A stretch of DNA of 64,000 nucleotides from assembly GCF_008932245.1 (NCBI RefSeq), contig NZ_CP034910.1, positions 1,364,001-1,428,000 on the forward strand, read 5' to 3'. The notes beneath the pieces were generated by a model. It had not been told where the DNA came from. It saw nothing but the letters and a program-made list of their open reading frames with translations, and made no database searches. The position numbers and the translations under genes were made by a program. The number at the start of each line of letters is the position of its first letter. Position 1 is the first letter of the stretch. The DNA comes from Sinorhizobium alkalisoli (GTDB lineage Bacteria; Pseudomonadota; Alphaproteobacteria; Rhizobiales; Rhizobiaceae). Positions 9,515-19,400 of this stretch are shown here, in pieces.

Positions 9515-10960
9515 TTGAAGCCGGGTAATATTCTCAAGGGCAGCCTGTTTTCCATTCTGCTCTCGTCGACTTTTTTTGCCGGCGGTTCTACGCAGGCCAT
9601 GACATTGCGTGAAGCCTTGCAGGTCGCAATGGAATCGAACCCCGAGATCGGCCAATCCATTGAAAATCGTGAGGCGATCGAGTTCGAACTGCGGCAGGCG
9701 CGCGGACTTTACTTGCCGAGCGTAGATCTGGAGGCTTCGACCGGCGCCCGTCACCTCGAAGATAGTAGCCGGCGGGCCGCTTCCATCGAAAATGATCCGC
9801 TTTATCCTTCGGACGTCGGCATCACCATCACGCAGAAACTGTTCGATGGCGGCGGTCGCCGTGCCGAGCTGGAGCGGCAGGCGGCGCGTGTCGACAGCGC
9901 TTCATTTCGAGTCCTGGAACGATCCGAAACGATCGGCCTGCAGATCGTTCGCGAATATTTCGAATACATTCTTCAGCAGCAGATCGTCGAGGAGGCGCGC
10001 CGCAACGTCGCTGCGCATCAGTCGATCCGCTCCGACATCGATTCGCTGATTTCGGGCGGAAGACTGACCCAAGCCGATCTTCAACAAGTCGACGAACGGC
10101 TGCTCTCGGCGAAGGCGCGGCTGATAGAGGCGCAAGAAGCGCTGGATACGGCGCAGATCAGCTTCAATCGCCTCGTCGGTCAGCCGCTGACAAGCCCGTC
10201 CATGCCGAAATCGGTCGCGGCCGCCTTGCCGAGAACGCTGGAGACGGCGATCGGCATCGCACGCTCGAACAATCCGCGCATCAAGGCGGCGGACGCCGAT
10301 ATCAATGTCGCGGATTCGCAGGTCAAGGCGGCGAAATCGGACATGCTACCTGAGATCGTCGCCGAGGGGCGGGTTCGCACCGGCAACGACATCGATGGCT
10401 CGACAGGCAACACCTGGGACGCTCAGGCGCGGATCGTTGCCAGGTGGAACCTCTATCGCGGTGGTATCGACATCGCCAACGAGCAGGAGCAGATGCGCCG
10501 CGCGAGCGAACAGCGGCTGGTCTTTCACCAGGCGCATCGCGAAGTCGAAGAGGCCGTACGCATTTCCTGGGAACGGCGCGCAACTCAATCCGACCTCTCC
10601 CGCACGCTGAGAGCGCAGGCACAGGTGAATGACCGACTGGTCTCCTCCTATCGCGAGCAGCTTGCGGTTGGCCAGCGTTCGCTGCTGGACGTGCTCGGGG
10701 CGCAGAACGCACGCTTTAATTCGAATATCCTGGCGAAGACGGCGCAATATGCCGCATTGTTCTCGGAATACCGCCTGCTTGCGGCCACCGGTCAGCTTCT
10801 TGCGACGATGAACATCAAGGCGCCGGCCCAGGTCGATGCCTATGCGCGCAACGAGTTCAATGTCCCTGCGCCCCCCGCGACCGAGACTTACCGGCGCGTG
10901 CCCTCCCGGCAAACGAACGATCTGCCTTTGGATCTGCTTGCGCCAATCCGGCAGAAATAA
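9515..10960 (+). CDS. TolC-family outer-membrane channel of the type I secretion system
   Basis: 481 residues with an N-terminal signal peptide ending near GGSTQA, then the repeated alpha-helical barrel/beta-barrel pattern of outer-membrane efflux proteins (T-L-R-E-A-L near the start, a second half from about residue 240). It should form the outer-membrane exit for the adhesin, equivalent to LapE. The start appears to be TTG 9515 after GCAGGGGGA; the first in-frame ATG, at 9599, would remove the signal peptide. The ATPase gene follows after 34 bases, so the two are probably co-transcribed. Confidence 0.88.
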   Translation: MKPGNILKGSLFSILLSSTFFAGGSTQAMTLREALQVAMESNPEIGQSIENREAIEFELRQARGLYLPSVDLEASTGARHLEDSSRRAASIENDPLYPSDVGITITQKLFDGGGRRAELERQAARVDSASFRVLERSETIGLQIVREYFEYILQQQIVEEARRNVAAHQSIRSDIDSLISGGRLTQADLQQVDERLLSAKARLIEAQEALDTAQISFNRLVGQPLTSPSMPKSVAAALPRTLETAIGIARSNNPRIKAADADINVADSQVKAAKSDMLPEIVAEGRVRTGNDIDGSTGNTWDAQARIVARWNLYRGGIDIANEQEQMRRASEQRLVFHQAHREVEEAVRISWERRATQSDLSRTLRAQAQVNDRLVSSYREQLAVGQRSLLDVLGAQNARFNSNILAKTAQYAALFSEYRLLAATGQLLATMNIKAPAQVDAYARNEFNVPAPPATETYRRVPSRQTNDLPLDLLAPIRQK

Positions 10961-10994
10961 TGCCCTTTGCCAAGGCACATGATCGGTCATACTT

Positions 10995-13169
10995 ATGCAA
11001 AGCGTTGACACGCGAGCAAAAACCGGACCGGTACTGACCGGCTTCACGACCGCGTTCAAGGAGATCTGCATCTTCTTGAATCGGCCGTCGTCGGAAACTG
11101 TGCTTTTTTCGGACGTGCCGTTCGACGCCCGCTCGCCGAGTTTCGAGGACGTGTCGCGTCTTGCGGAACGCGCCGGCCTCGAGGCGGAACTCGTCACCCG
11201 ACGCGCTTGCGCCGGCCGCAATTTCCACCTCCCGCTTCTCCTCGTCTTCCGCGACGGCCGCTCGGTTGCGATCCTGGAGGAGAGCCCCGGTGGAGCGCTG
11301 AGCTTTTCGAATGCGTCGTCTCCCGATAGCGAGCTCCTCCGTTTCGCGGACTTGCGTCTGGATGATGTCGCCTATGCCGTTTCGTTTTCGGCGACCTATC
11401 TGAATACGACAGGCGGTCCGGGGGTGGGAGAGGCACGGGACATCGACCGGCGGCATTGGCTGACCGCGACCGTCAAACCATTCTGGCAGGCCTATGCGCA
11501 AGTCGCGCTTGCGGCGTTCTTCATCAACGTGCTCGCCTTGGCGACGCCCCTGTTCACGATGAATGTCTATGACCGCATCCTCCCCAACAAGGCGATCTCG
11601 ACCCTTTGGGTCCTGGCGCTCGGCATCAGCGTCGCCATTCTTTTCGATTTTCTGTTGAAGACGGTGCGTGCTGCGCTGATCGACTTTGCGGGACGCAAGG
11701 CGGACCTGAAGCTTTCCTACCTGCTTTTCGAGAAGATCCTGCATGCAACGCTCGCCTCACGTCCGCAATCGACGGGCGAATACGCCAACCGCGTCATGCA
11801 ATTCGAGTTCGTGCGAGAATTCTTTACCTCGAATACCGTCAGCACCCTCATCGATAGTCTTTTCGCCTTCGTCTTCATAGCCGCCGTCTATGCTATCGCC
11901 GGATGGCTGGCAGTCATCCCGGCGATCGCCTTCGTCTGCAGCGTGCTCATCGGTTATGTGGCGCAACGCAAGATCGGAAACCGCGTTGCCGCGGCCTCGA
12001 ACGAATCCGCCCAGCGCCAGGCCATGCTCGTGGAAACGATCGGCGCGATCGAGACCGTCAAGACGCTGCATTCGGAGAAGTTGCTGCTTCGCCGGTGGAA
12101 CGAGCTCGGGAAGCACTCTTCGAACACGTCCGAGCAGATCAAGCACATTTCCTCCTGGGCCTCGCATGCCACGCAATTCGTGCAGCAACTCGTCACCGTC
12201 TGCATCGTGGTGGCGGGGGCCTATGAATTCACCGTGGGCAACATCTCCACCGGTGCGATCATCGGCGCCAGCATGTTGGCTGGACGGGCGGTCGCGCCGC
12301 TCGGCCAGATCGCTTTGACGCTTGCGCGGCTTCGCCAGGCGCTTCTGTCGTTGAGAATATTGAATTCCGTCATGGAGCAGCCCGAAGACCGGCCGAACAC
12401 GGTCGGCTTCGTCAATCGCGACATTCGCGACGGAAGCATCACTCTTGCCAATGTGGATTTCGCCTATCCCGGCAGTGACCACAAGGTGATCCATGGCATG
12501 AACGCGAGCATCAAGGCGGGCGAGCGGGTCGGCATCATTGGCCGCATCGGCTCCGGCAAGACGACGATCGGCCGGCTGCTGGCCGGGCTCTATGCCCCAA
12601 GTGCAGGCCGTATATTGCTCGACGGCGTCGACATCCGGCAATTCCACCCGTCGGTGGTGCGCTCGGCCGTGTCTTTCGTCTCGCAAAGCTCGGATCTGTT
12701 TTCCGGCACCGTCAAGGACAATCTGCTGATGGCCAATCCGACCGCGAGTGATGAGGACATGGTCAAGGCGGCAAAGCTTGCGGGCGTGGACGATTTCGTA
12801 TCGCATCACCCGCGCGGTTATGACATGCCGGTCGGCGAACGTGGTTCGCAGCTTTCCGGCGGGCAGCGCCAGGCGGTCGCCATTGCGCGCCTGCTCCTTC
12901 GCAAACCGAAGATCGTTTTTCTGGACGAGCCATCCGGCGCCATGGATCTGGCCAGCGAGCGGGACCTGATCAACCGGCTCTCTACCGTCTTCGGCGGGGA
13001 TGTGACCGTCTTGATCTCCACCCATCGGCATAGCATGCTCCATCTCGTCGATCGGCTGCTGGTCCTTGATCACGGACGCATCGTTGCCGATGGACCCAAG
13101 TCGCAGGTGATCGACCAGTTGCAGAAGCGAGGCGGGACGAGCGGTGCTGCCTCAGGGGCGAGCGCATGA
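10995..13169 (+). CDS. Type I secretion ABC transporter, LapB/HlyB type
   Basis: 724-residue inner-membrane exporter. Residues 1-140 resemble a peptidase-C39-like domain without a catalytic cysteine, as in LapB/HlyB. A six-helix membrane domain spans about 155-450, and the ATPase domain has Walker A GRIGSGKTT near residue 516, signature LSGGQRQ and Walker B IVFLDEPSGAMD. It would energise export of the RTX adhesin encoded downstream. Its stop overlaps the HlyD-type gene start by 4 bases. Confidence 0.92.
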   Translation: MQSVDTRAKTGPVLTGFTTAFKEICIFLNRPSSETVLFSDVPFDARSPSFEDVSRLAERAGLEAELVTRRACAGRNFHLPLLLVFRDGRSVAILEESPGGALSFSNASSPDSELLRFADLRLDDVAYAVSFSATYLNTTGGPGVGEARDIDRRHWLTATVKPFWQAYAQVALAAFFINVLALATPLFTMNVYDRILPNKAISTLWVLALGISVAILFDFLLKTVRAALIDFAGRKADLKLSYLLFEKILHATLASRPQSTGEYANRVMQFEFVREFFTSNTVSTLIDSLFAFVFIAAVYAIAGWLAVIPAIAFVCSVLIGYVAQRKIGNRVAAASNESAQRQAMLVETIGAIETVKTLHSEKLLLRRWNELGKHSSNTSEQIKHISSWASHATQFVQQLVTVCIVVAGAYEFTVGNISTGAIIGASMLAGRAVAPLGQIALTLARLRQALLSLRILNSVMEQPEDRPNTVGFVNRDIRDGSITLANVDFAYPGSDHKVIHGMNASIKAGERVGIIGRIGSGKTTIGRLLAGLYAPSAGRILLDGVDIRQFHPSVVRSAVSFVSQSSDLFSGTVKDNLLMANPTASDEDMVKAAKLAGVDDFVSHHPRGYDMPVGERGSQLSGGQRQAVAIARLLLRKPKIVFLDEPSGAMDLASERDLINRLSTVFGGDVTVLISTHRHSMLHLVDRLLVLDHGRIVADGPKSQVIDQLQKRGGTSGAASGASA

Positions 13170-14458
13170 ACGCCGGATTGACCGAAAAGCCGCCTCTGGC
13201 CGCGCGTGCGGGACTGCTCGTGATCGCTCTGCTCATGACCTCTTTCGTGGCCTGGGCAGCAATCGCCGAAGTGGATGAGATCGCCCGCGGTGAGGGAAAG
13301 GTCATCCCTGTATCGAAGACGCGGATCATTCAGTCGAGCGAGCCGGGCATCGTCCAGGAAATCGCGGTCCAGGTCGGCCAGGTCGTTCGGCGCGGCGATC
13401 TTATTCTGAGATTGGACGACACGGTCACCGGATCGTCGCTGGGGGAATTGGAAGCCAAGGCGCGCTCGCTACGCGCGCAGATAGCGCGCCTGGAACTCGA
13501 GGAGTCGGGTGCCTACGACGCCGACTACAAGTGCCCGGACGACATCGCTAAAGCAGCGCCGGGCGTATGTGCGAATGAGGAGCAGTTGCTGCGCGCCAAG
13601 GCCGGCAATTTCAACAACAAGCTTTCGGTCATGCAGGCTCGTCGTGGTCAGCGGCAGAAGGAGCTTGCCGAAGCGCAGGCAAATATCGCGCGGCTCACCG
13701 AAAACCTTCAGGTGACGGAGCGCGAACAGGACCTGCTGGCCCCGATGGTGAAGCGCAAGCTGGTTGCGCAGACGGAATTATTGAGGGTCGAAAAGGAATT
13801 GACGGACACGCGCGGCCAACTCGCCCTGGCCAAGGAGTCGATCGGGCGACTGGAGGCGGCGGTCCGGGAAGCCGAACTGCAGGTGATGGAACTATCACTG
13901 CAGCTCAGGCAGGAGGCTCTGGCCGATAAGACCGATGCGCTCTCCCAACTCTCCGTGATAGATGAGACGATCCGAGGCGCGAGCAGCCGGGTTGCAAACA
14001 CCGACATCCGGTCGCCGGTCGACGGGATCATCAACACTCTGGACGTGAACACGGTCGGCGCCTATGTGACCCCCGGCGCGGTGATCGGCGGCGTCGTGCC
14101 GACGTCCGAAACGCTGCTCGTGGAAGCGCGGCTCTCACCGCGCGACGTCGCCTTCGTCCGCCCCGGCCAGCCGGCCCTGATCAAGATCTCGGCCTACGAC
14201 TTCTCGATCTATGGCGGTCTTGGCGGCGAAGTCGAGACCATCGGCGCGGACAGCCTGGTCGATCCGAATACAGGCGAAACCTATTATCTGGTGCGCGTGA
14301 AGACCGACGAGGCGGCGCTCGAGAAGGATGGCCGCAAGTATGCGATCATGCCGGGCATGATCGCCTCGGTCGACATCATGACAGGAAAGAAGACGATCCT
14401 TACCTATCTGATGAAACCCATCAACAAGGCGCGTGAGGAAGCGCTGCGGGAGCGCTAG
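13166..14458 (+). CDS. Type I secretion membrane-fusion protein, LapC/HlyD type
   Basis: 430 residues: one N-terminal membrane segment (about 13-33), a biotinyl-lipoyl-like beta segment (SSEPGIVQEIAVQVGQVVRRGD), a long periplasmic coiled coil from about 95 to 275, then the second half of the lipoyl fold and the HlyD C-terminal barrel. It links the ABC exporter to the TolC-like channel. ATG 13166 overlaps the ABC gene stop, so the subunits are translationally coupled. Family call is secure; the adhesin as substrate follows from the neighbourhood. Confidence 0.92.
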   Translation: MNAGLTEKPPLAARAGLLVIALLMTSFVAWAAIAEVDEIARGEGKVIPVSKTRIIQSSEPGIVQEIAVQVGQVVRRGDLILRLDDTVTGSSLGELEAKARSLRAQIARLELEESGAYDADYKCPDDIAKAAPGVCANEEQLLRAKAGNFNNKLSVMQARRGQRQKELAEAQANIARLTENLQVTEREQDLLAPMVKRKLVAQTELLRVEKELTDTRGQLALAKESIGRLEAAVREAELQVMELSLQLRQEALADKTDALSQLSVIDETIRGASSRVANTDIRSPVDGIINTLDVNTVGAYVTPGAVIGGVVPTSETLLVEARLSPRDVAFVRPGQPALIKISAYDFSIYGGLGGEVETIGADSLVDPNTGETYYLVRVKTDEAALEKDGRKYAIMPGMIASVDIMTGKKTILTYLMKPINKAREEALRER

Positions 14459-14461
14459 CGC

Positions 14462-15070
14462 ATGGGGGATGTTCAGGCGACTAACTCTGCAGAGGACATG
14501 AGCGCGCTGCGCTTTCGCGTCGTCACGGTCGGCGGGCAGCGGCGCGGCATCAAGCTCGAGGCGATTTTCTGGTCGGTTCTTTCGGACTTGGCCGCCGTGA
14601 GGCGGGTGAAGCTTGCCGACATCGTTGCCGAATGCGAGCAGACGTTGGATGAAGGGGGAAATCTGACGGCGAGGCTGCGCTATGTGGCGGCGAGATACCT
14701 GCGCGAGCAACTGGCTGACGCCCGGGAGCGCAGTAGCCTTTCAGTCGTCACCGGCCAGGTGCACGCCTGTCCGTCGCCAGCATTCGCGCTCGCGGCGAAC
14801 AGGCGCATCGTCGCTTACAACCCGGCCTTCCTCACCTTTGTGCAGTCGCGCTTTCTCGGGCTCCAGGCCTCTCCGCCGGCGCAAGGCCTGCGACTGGCCT
14901 TCGACGTGCAGTTCGCCGAACTGGTCGGACGGCTCAAAGCCTCCCCTGGCGAACCGCAATCGGCCGGCTTCACGATCGGAATCAACGAGCATGTCGCCCG
15001 TGGCCGCCTGAATGCCGCGCTTGCATCCTTGCTCGGCCAGGATGTCATTCTCGGCTTCATCCTGGCGTGA
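14462..15070 (+). CDS. Ribbon-helix-helix domain protein of unknown role
   Basis: 202 residues. Residues about 15-85 (FRVVTVGGQRRGIKLEAIFWSVLSD...) match the pattern of the RHH_4-type ribbon-helix-helix domain found in alphaproteobacterial proteins: a short beta strand, then two helices with F-W and the A-D-I-V element. The remainder (ANRRIVAYNPAFLTFVQ) has a PAS-like look. It starts 3 bases after the HlyD-type stop, so it belongs to the secretion operon. A regulator of the adhesin locus is the natural guess, but a non-DNA-binding role cannot be excluded. Confidence 0.6.
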   Translation: MGDVQATNSAEDMSALRFRVVTVGGQRRGIKLEAIFWSVLSDLAAVRRVKLADIVAECEQTLDEGGNLTARLRYVAARYLREQLADARERSSLSVVTGQVHACPSPAFALAANRRIVAYNPAFLTFVQSRFLGLQASPPAQGLRLAFDVQFAELVGRLKASPGEPQSAGFTIGINEHVARGRLNAALASLLGQDVILGFILA

Positions 15071-15086
15071 TCGGCGTGTCCGCCGT

Positions 15087-15995
15087 TTACCGCTGCGTTC
15101 CTTCGCCCGGCATCACGTCGGGCAAAAGCGGGGCCGCCGAGGCGATCTTGTCGCTACCGGTCCTGATGCCATGGATCCAGGTCCGGTCCGCGCTCACCGA
15201 GAAAAGCGGCTGGTATTCGGGAAGCGTGCTGTCGAGCCTTACCTCGTTGCTCAGGTTGTCCAGGATGAAATAGCCTTGGCTTGTCATGACGGAGAGCACG
15301 GCGTGATATAGATTCCGCCGCGTGTCGCGAAGGACGACGATCGACATTGACCGTGGCGGCAGACCGAGCCCCTTAAGGGCAGCCATTTTGAGGATGGCAT
15401 AGTCCTCGCAGTCGCCCTTGCCGCGCGCGAGAATCTCGGCGGGAGACGCCCAGTAATCTCTTGAGCCGTAGTTCTGCGCATCCGGTTCGTAGCGCACAAG
15501 CCAGTTCACTGTGCGGTTGATGCCGTTCAGCTTCTGATGAAAGCCCGATCCGGCGGCGTTGGCCATCGCCTTGCGGAGGATCGCACTTGCCTCGCATTGC
15601 CGCGGCGTGTCGCACGACTCGAAATCGGCTTCCGTAATGCGGGGATAGACCGCGCGCCATTTCTCCGCCGCCGGTATCGAGGACACGCGGAAGGCCACCG
15701 ATTGGAAGACGGCGCCGCCGTCCTGACGCGTCGCCGGCTTGCGGGAAGGCGGGGCCGAGGCGAGGGCTGCAATATCGTGCCGTCCGGCCGTCGCGAGCGC
15801 GGCGGAGGCTTTCGCGCGCCAGTATTCGACGGCAGTGACGGCGGCGGCAATCGGGGCCCCGAGGCTGTATTGCAACGGACCCAGATAGGCGGAACCGGGC
15901 TGCCCGGCCGAGGCTGTGCAAGGACTCATCAGGCCGGCCGCCAAAACAAGCGCTTTCGTATAGGCCTTGATGCCTGTCCAGTTCTTCCCGCCCAT
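15087..15995 (-). CDS. LapG-like periplasmic transglutaminase-fold cysteine protease
   Basis: 302-residue protein with an N-terminal signal peptide (about 1-30). It has the bacterial transglutaminase-like cysteine proteinase (BTLCP, PF06035) triad C196 (KGDCEDYA), H231 (NLYHAVL) and D246 (YFILDNL). LapG proteases clip the N-terminus of LapA-type adhesins at a di-alanine site and release them from the cell. GAGGT lies 6 bases before ATG 15995, so this start is preferred over GTG 16001. The gene is convergent with the RHH gene and divergent from the giant adhesin gene, its likely substrate. Confidence 0.9.
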   Translation of the reverse strand: MGGKNWTGIKAYTKALVLAAGLMSPCTASAGQPGSAYLGPLQYSLGAPIAAAVTAVEYWRAKASAALATAGRHDIAALASAPPSRKPATRQDGGAVFQSVAFRVSSIPAAEKWRAVYPRITEADFESCDTPRQCEASAILRKAMANAAGSGFHQKLNGINRTVNWLVRYEPDAQNYGSRDYWASPAEILARGKGDCEDYAILKMAALKGLGLPPRSMSIVVLRDTRRNLYHAVLSVMTSQGYFILDNLSNEVRLDSTLPEYQPLFSVSADRTWIHGIRTGSDKIASAAPLLPDVMPGEGTQR

Positions 15996-16421
15996 CGCCA
16001 CACCTCATGGTTGATTGGCAATACCATAGGGACAAAAAGAAAAACTCACGTAAAGCAACAAGGAATACAGACGATAATACTCAAAATTGCAATTTGAGTA
16101 AAATTTTAGGCAATATTTATATTGTTATCGCAGATCTTGCATCCGTAAAAATCTACTGGTTGACCAGGAAAAATCCAGGAGCGTTATGCGATTACTATTA
16201 ATCTGAAGTGCTGCGGGGATGCGATCACCAATCTGTGTTGCTCTTATCGGCGTCACGCGCGGCTAAAAAGATATATGTGAATATGCATCGGTGTCATTCC
16301 AGAACGAAATCATTGAAAACAGCATATTATGATATATGAATCGCCGGTCGGACGGTTTCCTAAGAATTGCTTTCAAAAGGACCTTGTGGTTACGTTCTTT
16401 TAATTCTTGGGGGATGTATCC
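15996..16421. promoter_or_regulatory. AT-rich divergent promoter region between lapG-like and adhesin genes
   Basis: 426 bases with no convincing gene. Most of it, notably 16020-16340, is strikingly AT-rich against the surrounding high-GC DNA, with A/T runs such as aaaattttaggcaatattta. It must hold the promoters of both divergent genes. I could not assign a clear -35/-10 pair. The composition would suit binding of nucleoid-type regulators, which is inference. Confidence 0.55.
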
Positions 16422-19400
16422 ATGGCAACCGAAGGTTTCTCTCTTTCAGCCAGCGCAGACGCTCTGACAGCAGGCAATGAAGCAGTGCATGACGATCTCG
16501 TCGGGAAAGGCGGGCGCCTCGTCGCGCAAGCGGCAGATCCGTCAGAGCCGCAACTCCTGGATCCGGCGACCGGCGGGCCGGCCGACAACAGCGGAGCCGC
16601 ACCCGTTGCTCGGATGCCGGAGAGCGTCAAGGCAGATGCGAACAATGTCGTGCGGCTTCCTGCCGGCATCTCCCTTGAAAACATTAAGGTCGTCGGTAAC
16701 GACATCGTGCTGGAACAGCCCGGCGGGGCAGAAATCAGAATTGAAAACGCCGCGCTGAATATCCCCACTTTCGTGATCGGCGATGTCGAGATCCCGCGGG
16801 AAACGTTGGTGGCTGTCCTCGAAGGCAATGGCATCAACGTCGCGGCTGGACCGGACGGAACCATCAGCGTGGTTTCCGGCCAGAGCAGCGGCGGTAATTT
16901 CTCCGATGCTTCCGCCGGCATTGGCGATGCGGGGCCGGCAATCGATCTCTTGCCGCCGACCGCCTTGCAGTTTCCCGAGCTTGAACAGCAGGAGCTCCGG
17001 CTATTTGCTGAGCTTCAAAACGAGACGCCTTCCATCTCGCCCGATCCTGATGGCGGCAGTGCCGGCGGCATCGGCGTGAGCGACAGACAGGTCGATGAAG
17101 CCGGCCTTACGGATGGATCGCGTGCGGGCGACGGCAGCGCTACAGTTACGGGGGTCTTTGTCCTCTCCGATCCCGATGGCCTCGACGACATTGCCAGCCT
17201 GACCATCAATGGACAGACTTTCGCTATCGGCGATCTCGTCGGACAGACGATCGCTGGCCAGTATGGCACATTGACCATTACCTCCTATGATTCCTCCACC
17301 GGAGTGGTGGAATACCTCTATGAATTGACGAAGCCGGTCACTGGCTCCGAAGCAGACAACGGCGCAAATACTGAGCAGGACCGCGATGTCTTCGATCTCG
17401 CGGTCACCGACAGCAGTGGAGCGAGCGGCTCGGCCACGCTTCGTATTGATGTGAACGACGACGTGCCGGCGGCCTCGAGCGAGGCGGTGCAGGTGGTTGC
17501 GGAAGGGACGACGGTCACCGGCACGTTCGACTTCGCGGCGGGCGCGGACGGGGCGACGCTGACGCATGTCAACGGCACCGCCGTCGGCGCCTTCGATGCG
17601 ACGACCGGCTGGTCCGGCTGGATTGACCTTGGCGAGGGTGCGATCCGCGTCAAGGCGGACGGCAGCTACGAGTTCAAGGCCGACGACGCCACGACCGGAG
17701 CATCGCTGCCCGTCAGCGGCAACTATACGGTGGCCGACGGCGACGGCGACACCGCGACGGCGGACTTCGGCTTCACCGTCACCGATGCCAACACACCGAC
17801 CGGCGGCACGGCGGCCGCGACCGTCGACGATGACGGCCTGGCCGGCGCCAACCCGGCGCAGGATGCCGGCCTGGCAAGCTTCTCGGGCACGCTCGGCGGC
17901 AGCGTCGGCGGCGACGGGGCCGGTGCCAACGGCTTCTCCTTCGCCGGCCTCAACGGCACGACCGGCACGGTCGGGCAGGAGACGGTGAGCTACAGCTGGA
18001 ACGGCGCGACCAACACGCTGACGGCAACGGGCCCGCGCGGCGTGCTGTTCACGGTCACCGTGACCGACCCGGCCACCGGCGCCTACACCGTGGCGCTCGT
18101 GGACAACGTGCTGCAGACCGCCGGCCCGAACGGCGAGGACAATGTCACGGTCGATCTCGGCTACACCGTCACCGACGCCGACAATTCCACCGCCAGCGGC
18201 ACGCTCACCGTCACCTTCAACGACGACGTGCCGGCGGCCTCGAGCGAGGCGGTGCAGGCGGCTGCGGAAGGGACGACGGTCACCGGCACGTTCGACTTCG
18301 CGGCGGGCGCGGACGGGGCGACGCTGACCCACGTCAACGGCACCGCGGTCGGCGCCTTCGATGCGACGACCGGCTGGTCCGGCTGGATCGACCTTGGCGA
18401 GGGCGCGATCCGCGTCAAGGCGGACGGCAGCTACGAGTTCAAGGCCGACGACGCCACGACCGGTGCATCGCTGCCCGTCAGCGGCAGCTATACGGTGACG
18501 GACGGCGACGGCGACACCGCGACGGCGGACTTCGGCTTCACCGTCACCGACGCCAACACACCGACCGGCGGCACGGCGGCCGCGACCGTCGACGACGACG
18601 GCCTGGCCGGCGCCAACCCGGCGCAGGATGCCGGCCTGGCAAGCTTCTCGGGCACGCTCGGCGGCAGCGTCGGCGGCGACGGGGCCGGCGCCAACGGCTT
18701 CTCCTTTGCCGGCCTCAACGGCACGACCGGCACGGTCGGCCAGGAGACGGTGAGCTACAGCTGGAACGGCGCGACCAACACGCTGACGGCCACGGGCCCG
18801 CGCGGCGTGCTGTTCACGGTCACCGTGACCAACCCGGTCACCGGCGCCTACACCGTGGCGCTCGTGGACAACGTGCTGCAGACCGCCGGCCCGAACGGCG
18901 AGGACAATGTCACGGTCGATCTCGGCTACACCGTCACCGACGCCGACAACTCCAGCGCCAACGGCACGCTCACCGTCACCTTCAACGACGACGTGCCGGC
19001 GGCCTCGAACGAGGCGGTCCAGGTGGTTGCGGAAGGGGCGACGGTCACCGGCACGTTCGACTTCGCGGCGGGCGCGGACGGGGCGACGCTGACCCACGTC
19101 AACGGCACCGCGGTCGGCGCCTTCGACGCGACGACCGGCTGGTCCGGCTGGATCGACCTTGGCGAGGGCGCGATCCGCGTCAAGGCGGACGGCAGCTACG
19201 AGTTCAAGGCCGACGACGCCACGACGGGAGCATCGCTGCCCGTCAGCGGCAGCTATACGGTGACGGACGGCGACGGCGACACCGCGACGGCGGACTTCGG
19301 CTTCACCGTCACCGACGCCAACACGCCGACCGGCGGCACGGCGGCCGCGACCGTCGACGACGACGGCCTGGCCGGCGCCAACCCGGCGCAAGATGCCGGC

